Shown one piece after another: positions 11,701-23,162 of a stretch of DNA of 64,000 nt. The position numbers were made by a program, and so were the translations under genes. Within the stretch, counting starts at the first letter, position 1. Each line of letters opens with the position of its first letter. The notes beneath the pieces are model-generated. The model saw only the letters and a program-made list of their open reading frames with translations. It had not been told where the DNA came from and ran no database searches. Source of the DNA: Phytophthora colocasiae (taxonomy: Eukaryota > Oomycota > Peronosporomycetes > Peronosporales > Peronosporaceae); contig JAGKQI010000100.1 in the NCBI GenBank assembly GCA_018806915.1, positions 1,860,001 through 1,924,000 on the forward strand. The letters are read 5' to 3'.

Positions 11701-13181
11701 GGCATCTCGTTCGAAAAATCGGATGTGACAGAGGATTGCGTTACGCTTGCTGGGATGAGTACGTTTGCAGCAAGTGAGGCGACGATAGATTTTGTTCGCA
11801 GCTCTCATCCATGACTTGTTTGTTGTAGTTAAACGCCTTCAAGAGACTGGGAATCCTACGACGCTAGTGCAGGTTGCTCAAATATTTTTGGGCATGGTGG
11901 TCAAGGGCAGGGAGTGGAAACAAGATCAGTTTGAGCAGCTTAGCGGCTTCGGTAAAGGCAAAGGACGCTACTCACGCAGTGAAGTTGAACGCATTCTGTA
12001 TCACATGATTCTTCGTCAATATCTATGCGAAAAGGTAAGTGTTTCTACCGGTTCTACGTGTACCCTTTACTTATGTTCACTAACACACATAATGTAATTT
12101 TCTATAGGATCAGACCAACGCGAAAGGATTCACAACAACATTCTTGTCGCTGGGAATCAATTCAAACAGACTCATGCGTGGTGAGCGCGTACGTATTGTT
12201 TGCAAGACGAAGTACCAGTCCCGCGTATCAGCCAGCGATGGAACACCACAAGAGAATGCCAAAACCAGAAAGAAAAAGGTCTCCAAGAAGGATACAGCAC
12301 CCAAGACGATGACCAAGGCTGCTGGAACCCGGAAAAAGACTAAAAAGAAGAAAAAAGCTACCGCAAAAGGCACAGTCGAAGAGCTTAGCGATGACTACGA
12401 AGACGATGGAGTGGAGATTGTCGCACCACCTTCAGCTGCCAAAGGCTTCCCACTTATTCCTGAAAAAATATCTTCTAGGAGGTGCGTGCGGACAAATCCT
12501 TGTGTATTGTGTTTGAAGAGTACTAAAAATCCGTGTGTCATAGGATCCCTGAACAACACGCTGAAGCACTTGCTCAGATCCTCAAGGATTGGCGTGCAAG
12601 TGTGTGTGACAGCCAAAACCTCATGCCGTACCATATCATACCAACCGCCGGTATTGCCTCGATTGCCAATTCAGTCCCCGTCACAAACGCAGAGCTCCTG
12701 GAAATCGATGGTTTTGGACGCATTCGTGCGAAGAAGTATGGCCCCGCGATCATTGACATCGTCAAGGCATACCTTCAAAAGGTTTGTAGATCCCGACATC
12801 TTTTCCATTTGACATATATGACTAACTGATGCTTTCCTGCTGCAACAGAACAACTTGACTCCAACCCCACTGCAAGCTCCCCATTCACGTAACGTGCTGG
12901 ATAGCTTAGAGACGCTAGATTCCGCTATCGAGATAGTCGAGCCGCCACTAGCTCCCAAGTCGTCGCCATTTTTCCAGGACAAGAACCAGCGCAGAACTAC
13001 TCTGGTTTCAACTAGGCCTAACACAGCCGCCAGTAAGGGCTTACTCGATGACAGTCTTGAAGATATCGACTGGGAGGCTTTCGATGCAGATGTGCTGAAC
13101 CAGACAAGCTCAAATGCCAGTCGCAAACGTTCACTCGACTTGTCTGGAACCACTTGGACAGCGAAGAAGCGAAGTGTCTGA
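8738..13181 (+). CDS. RecQ-family DNA helicase (BLM/Sgs1-like) with N-terminal GRF zinc finger and C-terminal HRDC
   Basis: Twelve exons by my reading: 8738-8812, 8930-8988, 9058-10627, 10687-10793, 10861-10962, 11034-11295, 11357-11425, 11500-11758, 11802-12034, 12108-12481, 12544-12781, 12849-13181. They total 3681 nt, exactly 1227 codons (1226 residues). All introns are GT-AG. The weakest call is the 43-bp intron 11759-11801. Domains: an acidic N-terminal region; a GRF-type zinc finger at about residues 326-362 (CGCGM...CSTCGFHSW); Walker A PTGGGKS (about 434-440); DEAH (540-543); ALTATA; YCLSKKDCE; ATVAFGMGINKPDVR; QEAGRAGRDG; the RecQ zinc-binding Cys cluster; a winged-helix region; a Lys-rich linker; and HRDC (about 1037-1115). 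Predicted role: nuclear 3'-5' unwinding in recombination and replication-fork repair. The GRF finger is unusual for this family. The stop lies 79 bp from the stop of the convergent panC. Confidence 0.9.
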
Positions 13182-13260
13182 TGAGCCCTGGCCTTCTTAC
13201 TCAACATGAAAACATTATTTAGTCTCTAACGTTTTTTTCTAGGACTTGTCTAATCGTCCA

Positions 13261-14274
13261 TTACAGCACGATGTTGTCGATCAGACGGCATTGGCCAAGC
13301 TTAACAGCGACGGAAATGATGGCTCCTTCGACCGTGTTGACCTCCGACAGCTCCTGCATCGTCTCGTTCGAGCCTATCGACACGTAGTCGATAGCAGTCA
13401 CCAAAGGCTCCCGCTTGTATTCCTCAGTCACAACATCACGCAGCGCTGACGCTGTGATCGTTGTCTTGCCATCCTTCTTCACCTTCTCGAACAGATCCTG
13501 AGCACGAGCAAGGCCGCGGTGCAGCACACTCGCTGCCTCCCGTTCTACCGGCGACAAGTACTGGTTACGAGTGGAAAGCGCCAGCCCATCAGCTTCGCGC
13601 ACAATAGGGACGACGTTGATGTCCACAGGAAGATTCAGATCCGAGACCATCCGCTTGATCAGCACGACTTGGGCTGCATCCTTCTGTCCGAAGAACGCGT
13701 GCGTGGGCTGTACAATGTTGAACAGCTTGGTGACGATTGTAGCAACGCCTCGGAAGTGGCCCTTTCGGCATTGGCCCTCTACCAAGTCATCAAAACCCTC
13801 AGGCTCTACATAGCAGCGGTGGCTTGGCAAGTACATTTCATCAGCTGATGGGAAGAAGACCAGATCCACGCCTTGTTTCTCCAGTAGAGCCACATCCTTC
13901 TCGAAAGTCCGAGGGTACTTGGAATAGTCCTCGTTTGGTCCAAATTGCGCTGGATTCACAAAGATACTAGCAGCTACAAAGTCGCAAGAGCTGCGAGCCT
14001 GCTTGACCAAGGACATATGACCTTCATGTAGACCCTGTCAATAAAATAATAATTAGTAGATATTTAAGAAAAGAAAGATATTCTTAGATCGTACCCCCAT
14101 AGTAGGCACAAGTCCCAGTGTGGCGTTCGGGGGAAGCGCACGACGCGCTTGACGGAAAGCTTCGACGCTCTCTAGGATATGCATATGATCTGTGCTGTTG
14201 GGGGCGAAGGAGCGAGTGGTGAGGACGCGTGTGGGCCGCGGGAGCAAGCGACGAGCGGAGGTCAAAGCCAACAT
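13261..14274 (-). CDS. panC: Pantothenate synthetase (pantoate-beta-alanine ligase)
   Basis: Two exons on the minus strand, 14274-14095 and 14034-13261, joined across a 60-bp GT-AG intron (317 residues). The splice falls inside the ATP-binding signature and restores PTMGGLHEGHMSLV. Other family motifs follow: FVNPAQFGPNEDY, FFGQKDAAQ and STRNQYLS. The enzyme condenses pantoate and beta-alanine with ATP to give pantothenate, the precursor of coenzyme A. It is about 30 residues longer than typical bacterial PanC. The extra N-terminus (MLALTSARRLLPRPTRVLTT) is Arg-rich and free of acidic residues, so mitochondrial import is plausible but inferred. The gene converges on the RecQ gene with only 79 bp between stop codons, so the 3' untranslated regions probably overlap. 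Confidence 0.95.
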
Positions 14275-15137
14275 GGAGGTCTGATTGATGTTATGTTATC
14301 CAACATCTTTTCCGAGCTGCAATATGGTGTGTGGCACACCAATTGGAGTGGACGGATCTTGTGCCTGTTCCTCGTCCAATTGTAACGATGGACGTCTGGT
14401 CTATGCACATTTAGACTTCTGAGACTTTTGGTGCCAGATTCTAAATTGCTGGAAGATCGACGCCACGTTGAAGGGATCTTTTCCTCAAAGCAGCGAGTGG
14501 AATTGGTTACGATCTGTTCAAGACGCTGTTGAATGACTACTGTACCTGCACAGACTTGAGTCTCTCTCGGTGAAGTCTTCTTATTGCCTGTAAAGCTCTT
14601 GTCGCGTGCACGGCTCACTGTGGCACTAAGTTTGCGCCCTGTCTGATCGGCGTCTGTGAACGACTGGCGCAGGCGGACGATGAGAGGCAACTCGAGTTCC
14701 GGTCGGCCGGCCCGAACGTCCGCAGAATCCGCCGGTACTTCGCAGTCTCCGGCTCGTGCTGTATCAAATTTCCGCGAGTCAGAGCGGATCAAAAGTCTGC
14801 AACCAAAGGAGGAGAATATCAGCTCGTTGGCAATGCACTGCCGTCGATAGTTCGCTGGAAAAGGAACCCATCGAACACACACTGGTCGTCGTCGGCTCGG
14901 GTCACGCGTGGCAATCTGTAACTCGTCTCAATGTAGCAACCGGGACATCCTTCTTTTCTGGAATTCCAGCAACTGCTTACTCTGAAAATCACCGCTACGG
15001 TCTACTAGTAGTGCACTACACTACCTCGTCGAGAACTGCATTTGCGAACGTAAAGCTGCTTGTGCTGAGCCTTGTTGCAACGGTCAAAAACACTTGACGA
15101 CTGCGTCTCGTTTGCTCGTCGTGTGGAACACACCACG
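14275..15137. other. Intergenic region between divergent panC and kinesin genes
   Basis: About 860 bp containing the 5' flanks of panC (leftward) and the kinesin gene (rightward). Open frames on both strands show no recognisable domain, signal peptide or intron-supported continuation. I see no repeat or RNA gene here. Confidence 0.5.
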
Positions 15138-18072
15138 ATGGGTCACGACGTGGATGGGACGACGGTACCGTCGCGGGGCTCCCTCATTGCCGCGGCGCGC
15201 GCTCTCTGCGCCGTCTGTAGCATTGCCAAGCAGCCCGGAACAATCCCCGAGGCCTTAGTATCGGATTCGCGTTCCCGTCAAGGCTCCCCCGCGAGCAGTG
15301 GAGGCGTCGGCATGGCCCTGTCGTCCAGCGCCCCCGCGAGGGAGAAACGCATTAAGGTGTGCGTCCGCTTGCGCCCCTTCACGCGCACCGAGAAGCTCAA
15401 GGCCGGCGGCAAAGCGGCCTGGACATGGTACGACGGGGGCATCTCGTACGTCATTTTGACCTGACCCTGACCGAAATCTGACCCAAAATTTGTCTTTAGG
15501 CATGAGAATACTATTTATCAGCAGATTTTCCCCGCGCAGATCCCGTCTCGAGTGTCGACTAGTGACGGTGAAGAGAAGAAACGAAGTGGGGGGTCCACTG
15601 CGTCCTCCACTTCCTCAGCTTTGAGAGATTCATCGACACTACCATCATCCTACAGTTTTGACTATTTGTACCCCCCGGCGACACAAACCCAAACGGTTTA
15701 CGAAGAGACTGTCAAGGTGAGAGTTTTAGGAGTAACAGGGGGAAACTGTGACGGTGACTTGGGAGGATCTAGCTCACTTGGCTGCTTTAGTACAAGGATG
15801 CGGATATCCCACCCCAATTTCTACACAAAAACGATGTTTTTTTTTAGTGAACACACAAAAAAATACTAACATAATTCTTTATGAATAACATGTAGGATGC
15901 GATCATGGCAGCTACCGAAGGCTACCACTCGTCCGTCTTCCTCTATGGACAAACAGGCACGGGCAAGACGTACACCATGCAGGTATGGGACTATTTTTTC
16001 GGTGTTTTTAGTCCCGAACCGACTCTTTGTGCTGACTACTTACCTTTTCTCAAAAATTTAGGGAGGTCGAGGAGATCCAGGAATCATTCAGTTAGGCGTA
16101 CAGGACATCTTTGACCACATCGCACGACATCCGAATATGGAGTTCTTGCTACGTTTTTCGTACTTAGAGATCTACAACGAGCGGATCCATGATCTCTTGG
16201 CTGCCGGTGCGAAATCGGACATTAAGATCTATGACGTGCACAACCGCGGAGCTGCAGGGAGTGGGAATACTCGCGACGGGTTTGTGACAAAAGACGTGGT
16301 GATCAAAGGCTTGAGAGAGGAGATTGTGCTGTCCACAGAGCACGTTTTGTCTCTCGTGGAGGTGGGGAATCTGCACCGTCACATGGCCATGACCGAGTCG
16401 AATGACCAATCTTCCAGGTCTCACGTGGTGTTCCGAATGGTAAATTATTTTTTAGCTTCTTTGTATTCTCTCGAGTCCGTCAACAGCCCCATCAACAGAC
16501 AGGGACTTTCGACACTGCTACACAGTAGGACGGAGCTGTGAACTGACTCACTTACTCACGCTTTCTGTCTCGTTTTGCTTGAAGGTCATCGAGAGCCAAG
16601 CCAAGCGGAATAGCAGAGACCGGGGCGAGGTGGCACCCGTGCGCTCTGCGACGCTCAACATTATTGATCTCGCCGGCTCCGAGAGCGTTCGACTCGCCAA
16701 TACAACCGGACAAGCCTTAGAGGAGGGCAAGTTCATCAACCGTAGTTTACTCACACTCGGCCACATCATCTGGAAGCTCAGTCGCGATCGTCACAGGAAA
16801 AGCACGACCGGAGTGAGAACACCTAGTACTCCACACTTACCGTACCGTAATTCCAAGCTCACGAGGATTCTCCAGCCGTCACTGGGTGGTCAAGCGCAGA
16901 TCGCGATCGTCTGCACGGCTTCACCTTCGGTCGAGTGTTTAGCAGAGACCCACAACACGTTGAAGTTCGCCAGTCGTGCTCGACGAGTCCGCAATCGGGT
17001 GGTCGTAAACGAAGGACTGGGTGAATCTGCACTGCTACGGAAGTACCGGTCTCGGATTCGAGAATTAGAGGAGCAACTGGAACATTTGCAGATCCGAAGG
17101 AGGCCTAGGGGTGCCCAGCCCGGTTCCAACATGGACGAGAGGCAAATGGAGCTTAAATTCGCTATCAACAACATCAACCGAGTCATTTTGAACTCGTCGC
17201 AAGCGCAGGAGCGACCGGACGACGAAGAACTCGCGTCTGTAGATGAAGATACGTTCCCGTCAATGGCTGTACCCCCTCCACCGATCCAAACGGGTCCTAC
17301 TACTCAAAGGAAACCAACACCTCGACAACTTGCAGCTCGACAGCAAGCAGAAATGGAGCGCCAAGCTCCTCAAACCCAGTCCAGAGCGGCTACTCGGCCA
17401 TTGCTTCGTCGTGAACCAGTACACAGTACTAGTACTGTGAGTATCAACCAACCGGAGACTGAAGGGGAAGAGGAGGGCAAGAGTGACGACCATGCACGTC
17501 CTCGACTCGTTCACTCTGGAAGCTCCGTCAATACTTCGAACAAGACGTTGATCGGTAGTGGTGGCAGTGCCAGTACCAAGACACTACCGTTGTCCGCTTC
17601 ATCATCTCGTCATCTTACGGATAATGACGATGATATGGCGGAGACCAAGGAGGAATATGACGGAGATGCTGAAGATGAACCGGAAAATGAAGAAGACGCA
17701 CATCACGACACTCCCACTCGACCGGAAGCCATTTACGAAGAAGCTCCTATCGCTCCGAATCCGATGCCGTCAGCCCCTACTCGTCCGTCTCTCACTTCGA
17801 TGTTAAAGACGAAATATCTGGACGAATTGGACAAAATGGACCAACGTTCAGGTCGATGGCAGCGTACAGAAGAAGGTGAACTGTACAAGCAGAAGGAGCT
17901 ACTGCGTGAATTTGTACGGGGACTGGAGATCGCCCAGGCAGAGCAGGAGACGCGAATGAGCAAGATCCGAGAATTGGAGCTGGAGAACAGACGTCTACGC
18001 TTGGCTGTAGCGAATCGAGATGACGAACTGGCACAGTTGAAGACGGAATCGATGCACGAAGTGGAAGCGTAA
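15138..18072 (+). CDS. Kinesin motor protein, kinesin-7 (CENP-E-like) type
   Basis: Five exons: 15138-15445, 15500-15716, 15896-15982, 16062-16439 and 16585-18072, together 2478 nt (825 residues), all phases agreeing. The ATG at 15138 is the first in frame; the frame opens further upstream only through a TTG. The N-terminal motor domain contains KVCVRLRPF, the P-loop GQTGTGKTYTM (about 193-203), switch I NDQSSRSH, switch II IIDLAGSE and LPYRNSKLTRIL. The blocks FRMVIES, EGKFINRSLLTLGHII and SLGGQAQIAIVC resemble kinesin-7. A neck/coiled-coil segment follows the motor, then a low-complexity acidic and Pro-rich stretch, and a second coiled coil over roughly the last 110 residues. A Ser-rich insertion of about 35 residues lies before the FDYLYPP segment. 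A role as plus-end-directed mitotic or organelle motor is inferred from the family. Confidence 0.88.
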
Positions 18073-18349
18073 GTGTGTGTTCGCTTTAGACTAGTAAAAC
18101 CAACGAGTGTACCACAAGTATAAGCAACACGACACTGGAAAGGATAGAGAATGTATCAAGGAGGCATGAAGCGATAATAGAGACGTCAATGAAGCAGCCC
18201 TAGTGGCGGAATACACAAAGTACTGATGTACATGTACTTAACTGCTTAATATTTGTTCGAAGCCACTAAAAGTTTACCCATCGACTGAGTTCGTACATTT
18301 CCCTGATGTCATTCCACCAAGTATCTGTTAACCACACACTCCGACAAAA

Positions 18350-20523
18350 ATGAGTGTACGTCAACTCGACACAACTCTGGAGATTCATACTCACCTTCCG
18401 AAGGATACCGAGAGTTTTGCAATGCTGATGAGTGTTGAGAGCCCAAAATCACGTAGTACAAGTGCTACCCGACTGGAAAAAGATCGCTCCCATTTGTCCA
18501 TTAGCCTTGACGACGGGCAATAACTTCTCTACAGTTCGACGAGACGCTCCTGTTTGCTGGTTTCCGCCTTCTCATTGCCATCGCCATTTTCGCGTTCGTC
18601 TGTATCCTCATTGGCTCAAAGAAACCAACGCAGCAATTGTTTGACCAACAACGTACGCTCTTGCACCACGAACGGATAACCAATTCATCGATATCGATAA
18701 CGTCGACTCTCTATTTGACTGGCTCACATCCACGTTAATCCCTTCGATTTTCCCATCGACCCAAGGCAATGAAACTCTACGACTAGGAACACGTCGAGGA
18801 TATCTGGACTTCAGTAGCCAAATTTTGGGCGGTTTGATCCTGGAAACGATGGTCAACAAATTCCGAAGTTGCAAATCAAGCGAAACTTTCGTTAATCTAC
18901 ACCCGTACTGTGTGGCAGAAGAGCAATCTCCGACTTCCCCCATTTTCCTGGGTTTGAATATGAGTATGACAGAAGCTCTTGCAATCGTCACTGAGTTGAA
19001 GAACAAGGATTCATGGGCGAATGATCACACTTCGCTCTTTCGTGTGACTGTCGCCACGTACAACAGCGAAATTGACACCTTTTCAGTGACGTGTATGGAT
19101 GTGAATTTTCGAAACGAAGGGAGAACGGACCCTACTGTATTGACGGAAACCGTTCCAGACCATCGAGAGGTGGTGATTATTGGAATTGGACTCATCTTGT
19201 TGCTGTACATTGAAATCGTGAAAGCTCCGTCTCAACCGCACTCCGTTTTGCATCGAGGATTCAATGGTAAATGTGGAGCAATTGGTTGGGAAGGTGTAGT
19301 CATCATCTTCAAATTCGGCGCAATTCCTGTGTTTTTTGTGCTGTCATATTTCGTTCTAACGACAAATATCGACGAAGAACTCGAGGAACTTGTTGCCAGC
19401 TACGCGAAAAGCAGCGATGAAGGACTCCGTGCTCTCCAGGAAGTGATTGAAGCGCTAGATTTTGCTACCATTTGGGTCAATTTACTTAGTGTGGTCGATT
19501 ATCCAGATGGGGTTCTTCGCTATCCGCCAGTTGCGCTTCCACCCGAGGTTAAACGTCTTCGCTCGTACAGTGGCAGCTTCTTTTCGACAGTTTCGAGACT
19601 TTGTGGTGATTTTCATCGTGATTTTCATGACTTTCGCGTTTGCTGGGAATAGTCTATTTGGCAAATTTGTGCTTGAGTTCTCCACGGATTCCAACTCCGT
19701 TGTATCCTGCGCTAATATGCTCTTCCAGACGTTTGACTACGGCAGTATTGAGACTTTCCATGGCTCAGGTGTCTTCTATTGGACTTTTATGGTTGTCGTG
19801 AACATCACTCTGCTCAATATGATGCTGGCTATTGTCATGCGAGTCTACGAAACGATCACGCAGGACGGATACGACGGGGAAATTAGTCAGCTGTTACTGA
19901 CCAGGATCCGAGATAATTATCCGTACCGAGATGCGCTTCAATCACTGTTATTCTGGCGTTCTGACTAGAGAAACCAGTGTTTTCCGTCGAAACACGACCC
20001 TGCTCGCTCGAAACCTTCCGATTCAGATACACACGGAAGCCTTGGAATATTTCAAGAAACTCAAGTTCGACATCCGAAAACTCACTCGAGAGAATGTGGT
20101 TTGTGAAGGGAGAATATTTCCATCTCTTCTACTTCGAGTACTCAAAGCCAAGAGGAAATACCTGCGTCGATTCCCAAACGACCAACTACCACTTGTCAGG
20201 ATCACTGCAACGACGTTAACTGAATTGTTTCCGCAGCGGAGATCTCCGAGGAGGAAATGGACGCGACGTTCGCGTATCTCCGTGAAGGGCTTTTCCTCCA
20301 TGAAGTTGTTTCTGAGAACACATCGAGTTCAACACTCCCAAGAGGAACTGACGAAGATAAAAACTTTGATAATCTGGACAAATTGTCACAAGAAGTTGCA
20401 GAACTACACAACCGCGTTGCAGGAATTGAGCAAATTGGACAAATTGCTGGAAGTGATGACTTCGTATCGTCCACACTAGCATCAGAAAATAATAGTTGGC
20501 TGGGATTTGCTGCAGTGAGATAG
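18350..20523 (+). pseudogene. Polycystin (PKD2/TRP-type) cation channel gene, multiply frameshifted
   Basis: Successive frames together spell a polycystin-like channel. A short N-terminus from the ATG at 18350 ends at a stop near 18522. The first transmembrane segment (FAGFRLLIAIAIFAFVCILI) is in another frame near 18547-18606. The extracellular loop and two further membrane helices run about 18660-19495. The S5-pore-S6 part (RFHPRLNVF, DFVVIFIVIFMTFAFAG, YWTFMVVVNITLLNMMLAIV) is at 19500-19968 in another frame. A cytoplasmic tail with a coiled-coil segment (DNLDKLSQEVAELHNRVA) ends at the TAG at 20521-20523. Frame changes fall at about 18520-18535, 18690, 19495, 19960 and 20230. No plausible introns explain the middle ones. 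I therefore call it a pseudogene, with poor sequence quality as the alternative. Confidence 0.7.
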
Positions 20524-20760
20524 CAACTTCAACAATAATTACATAATTACTGTACATGTACATGATGCAGAGCTTGGCGATCTTTTGCGACAGACTCGTA
20601 CGTACCTCGACACAACGAACTCAATAACCTATCAAAATCAGTGTTTTATGAAATTTATGTATTATCAAATCCAATTTTTCACATACATATAAACTGTATC
20701 AATTAATATTTTTTATGTGTTGAAAATAGAAGGCCCTCTTTTGCGAATCAGGTGACATTT

Positions 20761-20776
20761 TGCCATTCCGCATTTT
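20761..20776 (+). promoter_or_regulatory. Inr+FPR-like core promoter of the aspartic protease-GPCR gene
   Basis: TGCCATTCCGCATTTT matches 13 of 16 positions of the oomycete Inr/FPR consensus, including the full ATTYYNCAWTTT part. It starts 37 bp before the ATG at 20798, giving a predicted leader of about 33 nt. Confidence 0.65.
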
Positions 20777-20797
20777 GCCTGATAAGACTCAGATCCC

Positions 20798-23050
20798 ATG
20801 CGTCTTGCGCTCGTCGCCTCTGCGCTGGCTGCGCTGAGCTTCTCGCCCGCGCAGTCGCTTCTCCGTGTGCCTCTGACCGCCACGTCGCAGCGACGCAGCG
20901 CCCAGAACCTCCTGAGCTTCCACACGCAGCCCAGCGACACTGTGACGAACTCTGTCCAAGTGGAGACAATTCTGAGTAGTCTCAATGTCCTGCAGGAATC
21001 AGAGACCAACACTCTGCGTGGATTAACCGGTAAGAAGGACAACGTCCTGCATGATGCGCTGCAGCTCGAAGCGGCAGGCCACGTGCCCCTGGAGAACTTC
21101 ATGGAGTTCCAGTTCTTCGGACCTATCGCCATTGGTTCCCCTCCCCAGGAAGTCCTAGTGTGCTTCGACACTGGCTCCAGTGACCTGTGGGTGCCTGGCA
21201 AAAAGTGCGAGGCCTGTGCAGGCCAGGCCAGGTTCAACCACTCCCAGTCCAGCACGTACCATGAATCTACGACTCATCCTGCCTTTGCTGTTCAATATGG
21301 CAGTGGTAAAGTCAGTGGCCACTTCGGACAGGATGTGGTGCATGTGGCACAGTTTCAAATTAAAGACACGACAGTCGGGATCGTCCGGACGGAGGAGGAG
21401 TCCATGGCCAGGATGAAGGCAGACGGACTCTTAGGCCTGGCGTTCGATGGGTTATCAACTTTCTCTCATCCACCACTGTTCTTTGCTCTATTGGAGCAAT
21501 ACCCAGAGCTGGAGTCACAGTTTGCCTTCTATTTGAGTCCTGATCCAAATACCAATGGGTCAGAGCTGCATCTAGGAGGATATGATGAAGATTTCATGGG
21601 ATCTATTGACGCTTCGTGGCAGATGACTGATGTGCTGCCTCAATTCGGACAATGGACGTTCTGGAGGATTCATTTGCACAGTGTCAATGTGGGTAAGCAC
21701 CGGAATGCCTGTGCTGATGGCTGTGTGGCCTTTGTGGACTCGGGAACGTCACTGATTGGCATTCCAGGCACACTGTACTTGAATTTCTTGTATGAAGTGG
21801 CTACGTTTGCTCAGAATCAAGGCTGCTACTGTGGATTTGTGCAGTACGGCTTCCAGTGCTTCTTGTGTGCGCCGGAGGACTTCCCGCCGATGAGAATTGG
21901 CATTGGCGGACAGCACTATTACATCCTTGAAGGATCAGACTATACGCTTTGCGTTGGGCTCACGTGTATCGTATTGGTACAGCCTAGTGGTCAGGAGATG
22001 TGGGTGCTTGGCGATGTGTTCATGAAGAAATTCTACTCGTTGTACGACGTCAAGAAGAAACAGATGGGCTTCGCTTGCCCGGCGAACTCGACACTGTGTG
22101 GAGTGGAGGATGCCCAAGCCAACGTGAATAGCAAAGACGATGATCTGTTGCCGTCACAGTCGTCGCCGTTCTTTGAGAACAGCTTCAACATGTACGACAT
22201 GGACACTCACGCCGTGCTGGTGTTGTTCTTGTCGGGCCTTTCGCTCGTTGGCTCGGGATTCATCGTGTCTTCTTTCGTGCAGTATCCGATCTTGCGTAGC
22301 TTCCGTTCCTTCTCACTCTTCATGTGGCTTTCGGTCTGCACTTTGGGTTACAACCTGACCTTGTGGATTGCTGGTGTGTGGAGAGCTCACCAGACGCATG
22401 TGTTCTTCTGCGCTATGTTGAAGAGTACCCAGCAGTTCTTTGGCACTGCAATTTTGTTATTCAGCGCAGCTGTGGGCTTGGAGCTTATTCGGGCCGTCCG
22501 ATGGACGCACTCGAGTACAGTGGAGTACAAGTTTGTTTATCATGTCGTGATCTGGTGTTCTGCTGCGTTCGCTGGCGCATTTTCGCTGCTTACTGGAGTG
22601 ATTGGGTTCCTACCGGATGGTGCTGGTCCGTGCCGAGCGTGTTTTGTGGGCCACAGTCCTGGTTGGGCTCGCGTTTTCCTGTTTTACTTGCCGGCAACGT
22701 TGACGCTCACCTTTGCGGCCACTGCGGTGTATTTGGCGTACGTTGGTGCATCTGGCCAGTCCTTGCCGCCTCAGGCTGAGCGTGCGCGTCGTAGTAGCGG
22801 ACAACTGCTGTCGAGCTGCGTCGCTACGGTTGCAGCTCTGCTCCTTCCGACTCTATTTGGCTGGTTGCAGGCGTTCGGCGCTGACTGGGTCACTTCAGGA
22901 TTCTGGCTGTATCTGTCGGAGTTGTGCTTCTACTCCCAAGGACTGCTGAACGCGCTCTCATGGGCCTTCAACCCCTCGTACCGTGTTGCTCGATACCGTG
23001 GTAACAACGGTACGGGAGGTGAGACCACACGCCTCATGGGACCCAATTAA
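20798..23050 (+). CDS. AP5: Aspartic protease fused to a C-terminal seven-transmembrane receptor (AP5-type)
   Basis: Single-exon gene of 750 residues. Residues 1-20 form a signal peptide. A propeptide precedes a pepsin-like A1 protease with both catalytic Asp motifs, FDTGSSDLW (DTG 124-126) and FVDSGTSLIG (DSG 314-316), a flap Tyr in QYGSG (about 167) and paired Cys residues. The protease ends near MGFACP (about 428). After a linker, residues about 470-735 contain seven hydrophobic helices, a GPCR-like module, with a short cytoplasmic tail. The order places the protease outside the cell or in a vesicle lumen and the tail in the cytosol. This fusion is known from Phytophthora and related oomycetes as AP5; the symbol is given from memory of that literature. 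Substrate and ligand are unknown, and proteolysis could be linked to signalling. Confidence 0.92.
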   Translation: MRLALVASALAALSFSPAQSLLRVPLTATSQRRSAQNLLSFHTQPSDTVTNSVQVETILSSLNVLQESETNTLRGLTGKKDNVLHDALQLEAAGHVPLENFMEFQFFGPIAIGSPPQEVLVCFDTGSSDLWVPGKKCEACAGQARFNHSQSSTYHESTTHPAFAVQYGSGKVSGHFGQDVVHVAQFQIKDTTVGIVRTEEESMARMKADGLLGLAFDGLSTFSHPPLFFALLEQYPELESQFAFYLSPDPNTNGSELHLGGYDEDFMGSIDASWQMTDVLPQFGQWTFWRIHLHSVNVGKHRNACADGCVAFVDSGTSLIGIPGTLYLNFLYEVATFAQNQGCYCGFVQYGFQCFLCAPEDFPPMRIGIGGQHYYILEGSDYTLCVGLTCIVLVQPSGQEMWVLGDVFMKKFYSLYDVKKKQMGFACPANSTLCGVEDAQANVNSKDDDLLPSQSSPFFENSFNMYDMDTHAVLVLFLSGLSLVGSGFIVSSFVQYPILRSFRSFSLFMWLSVCTLGYNLTLWIAGVWRAHQTHVFFCAMLKSTQQFFGTAILLFSAAVGLELIRAVRWTHSSTVEYKFVYHVVIWCSAAFAGAFSLLTGVIGFLPDGAGPCRACFVGHSPGWARVFLFYLPATLTLTFAATAVYLAYVGASGQSLPPQAERARRSSGQLLSSCVATVAALLLPTLFGWLQAFGADWVTSGFWLYLSELCFYSQGLLNALSWAFNPSYRVARYRGNNGTGGETTRLMGPN

Positions 23051-23162
23051 TGACCTGTAAGTCTGTTGTTGAGAGGGTGATAAAAGCCGCTTTTCACACA
23101 AAATAAAACAAACGTTTTCAGCTTATGGTAGGTGCAATCAGCCTACACTTACTAACGCTTGC

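Noticed and set aside
13261..14016. Plus-strand open frames across panC
   Set aside because: Minus-strand PanC motifs and the splice-restored PTMGGLHEGH are decisive; the plus-strand frames are shadows.
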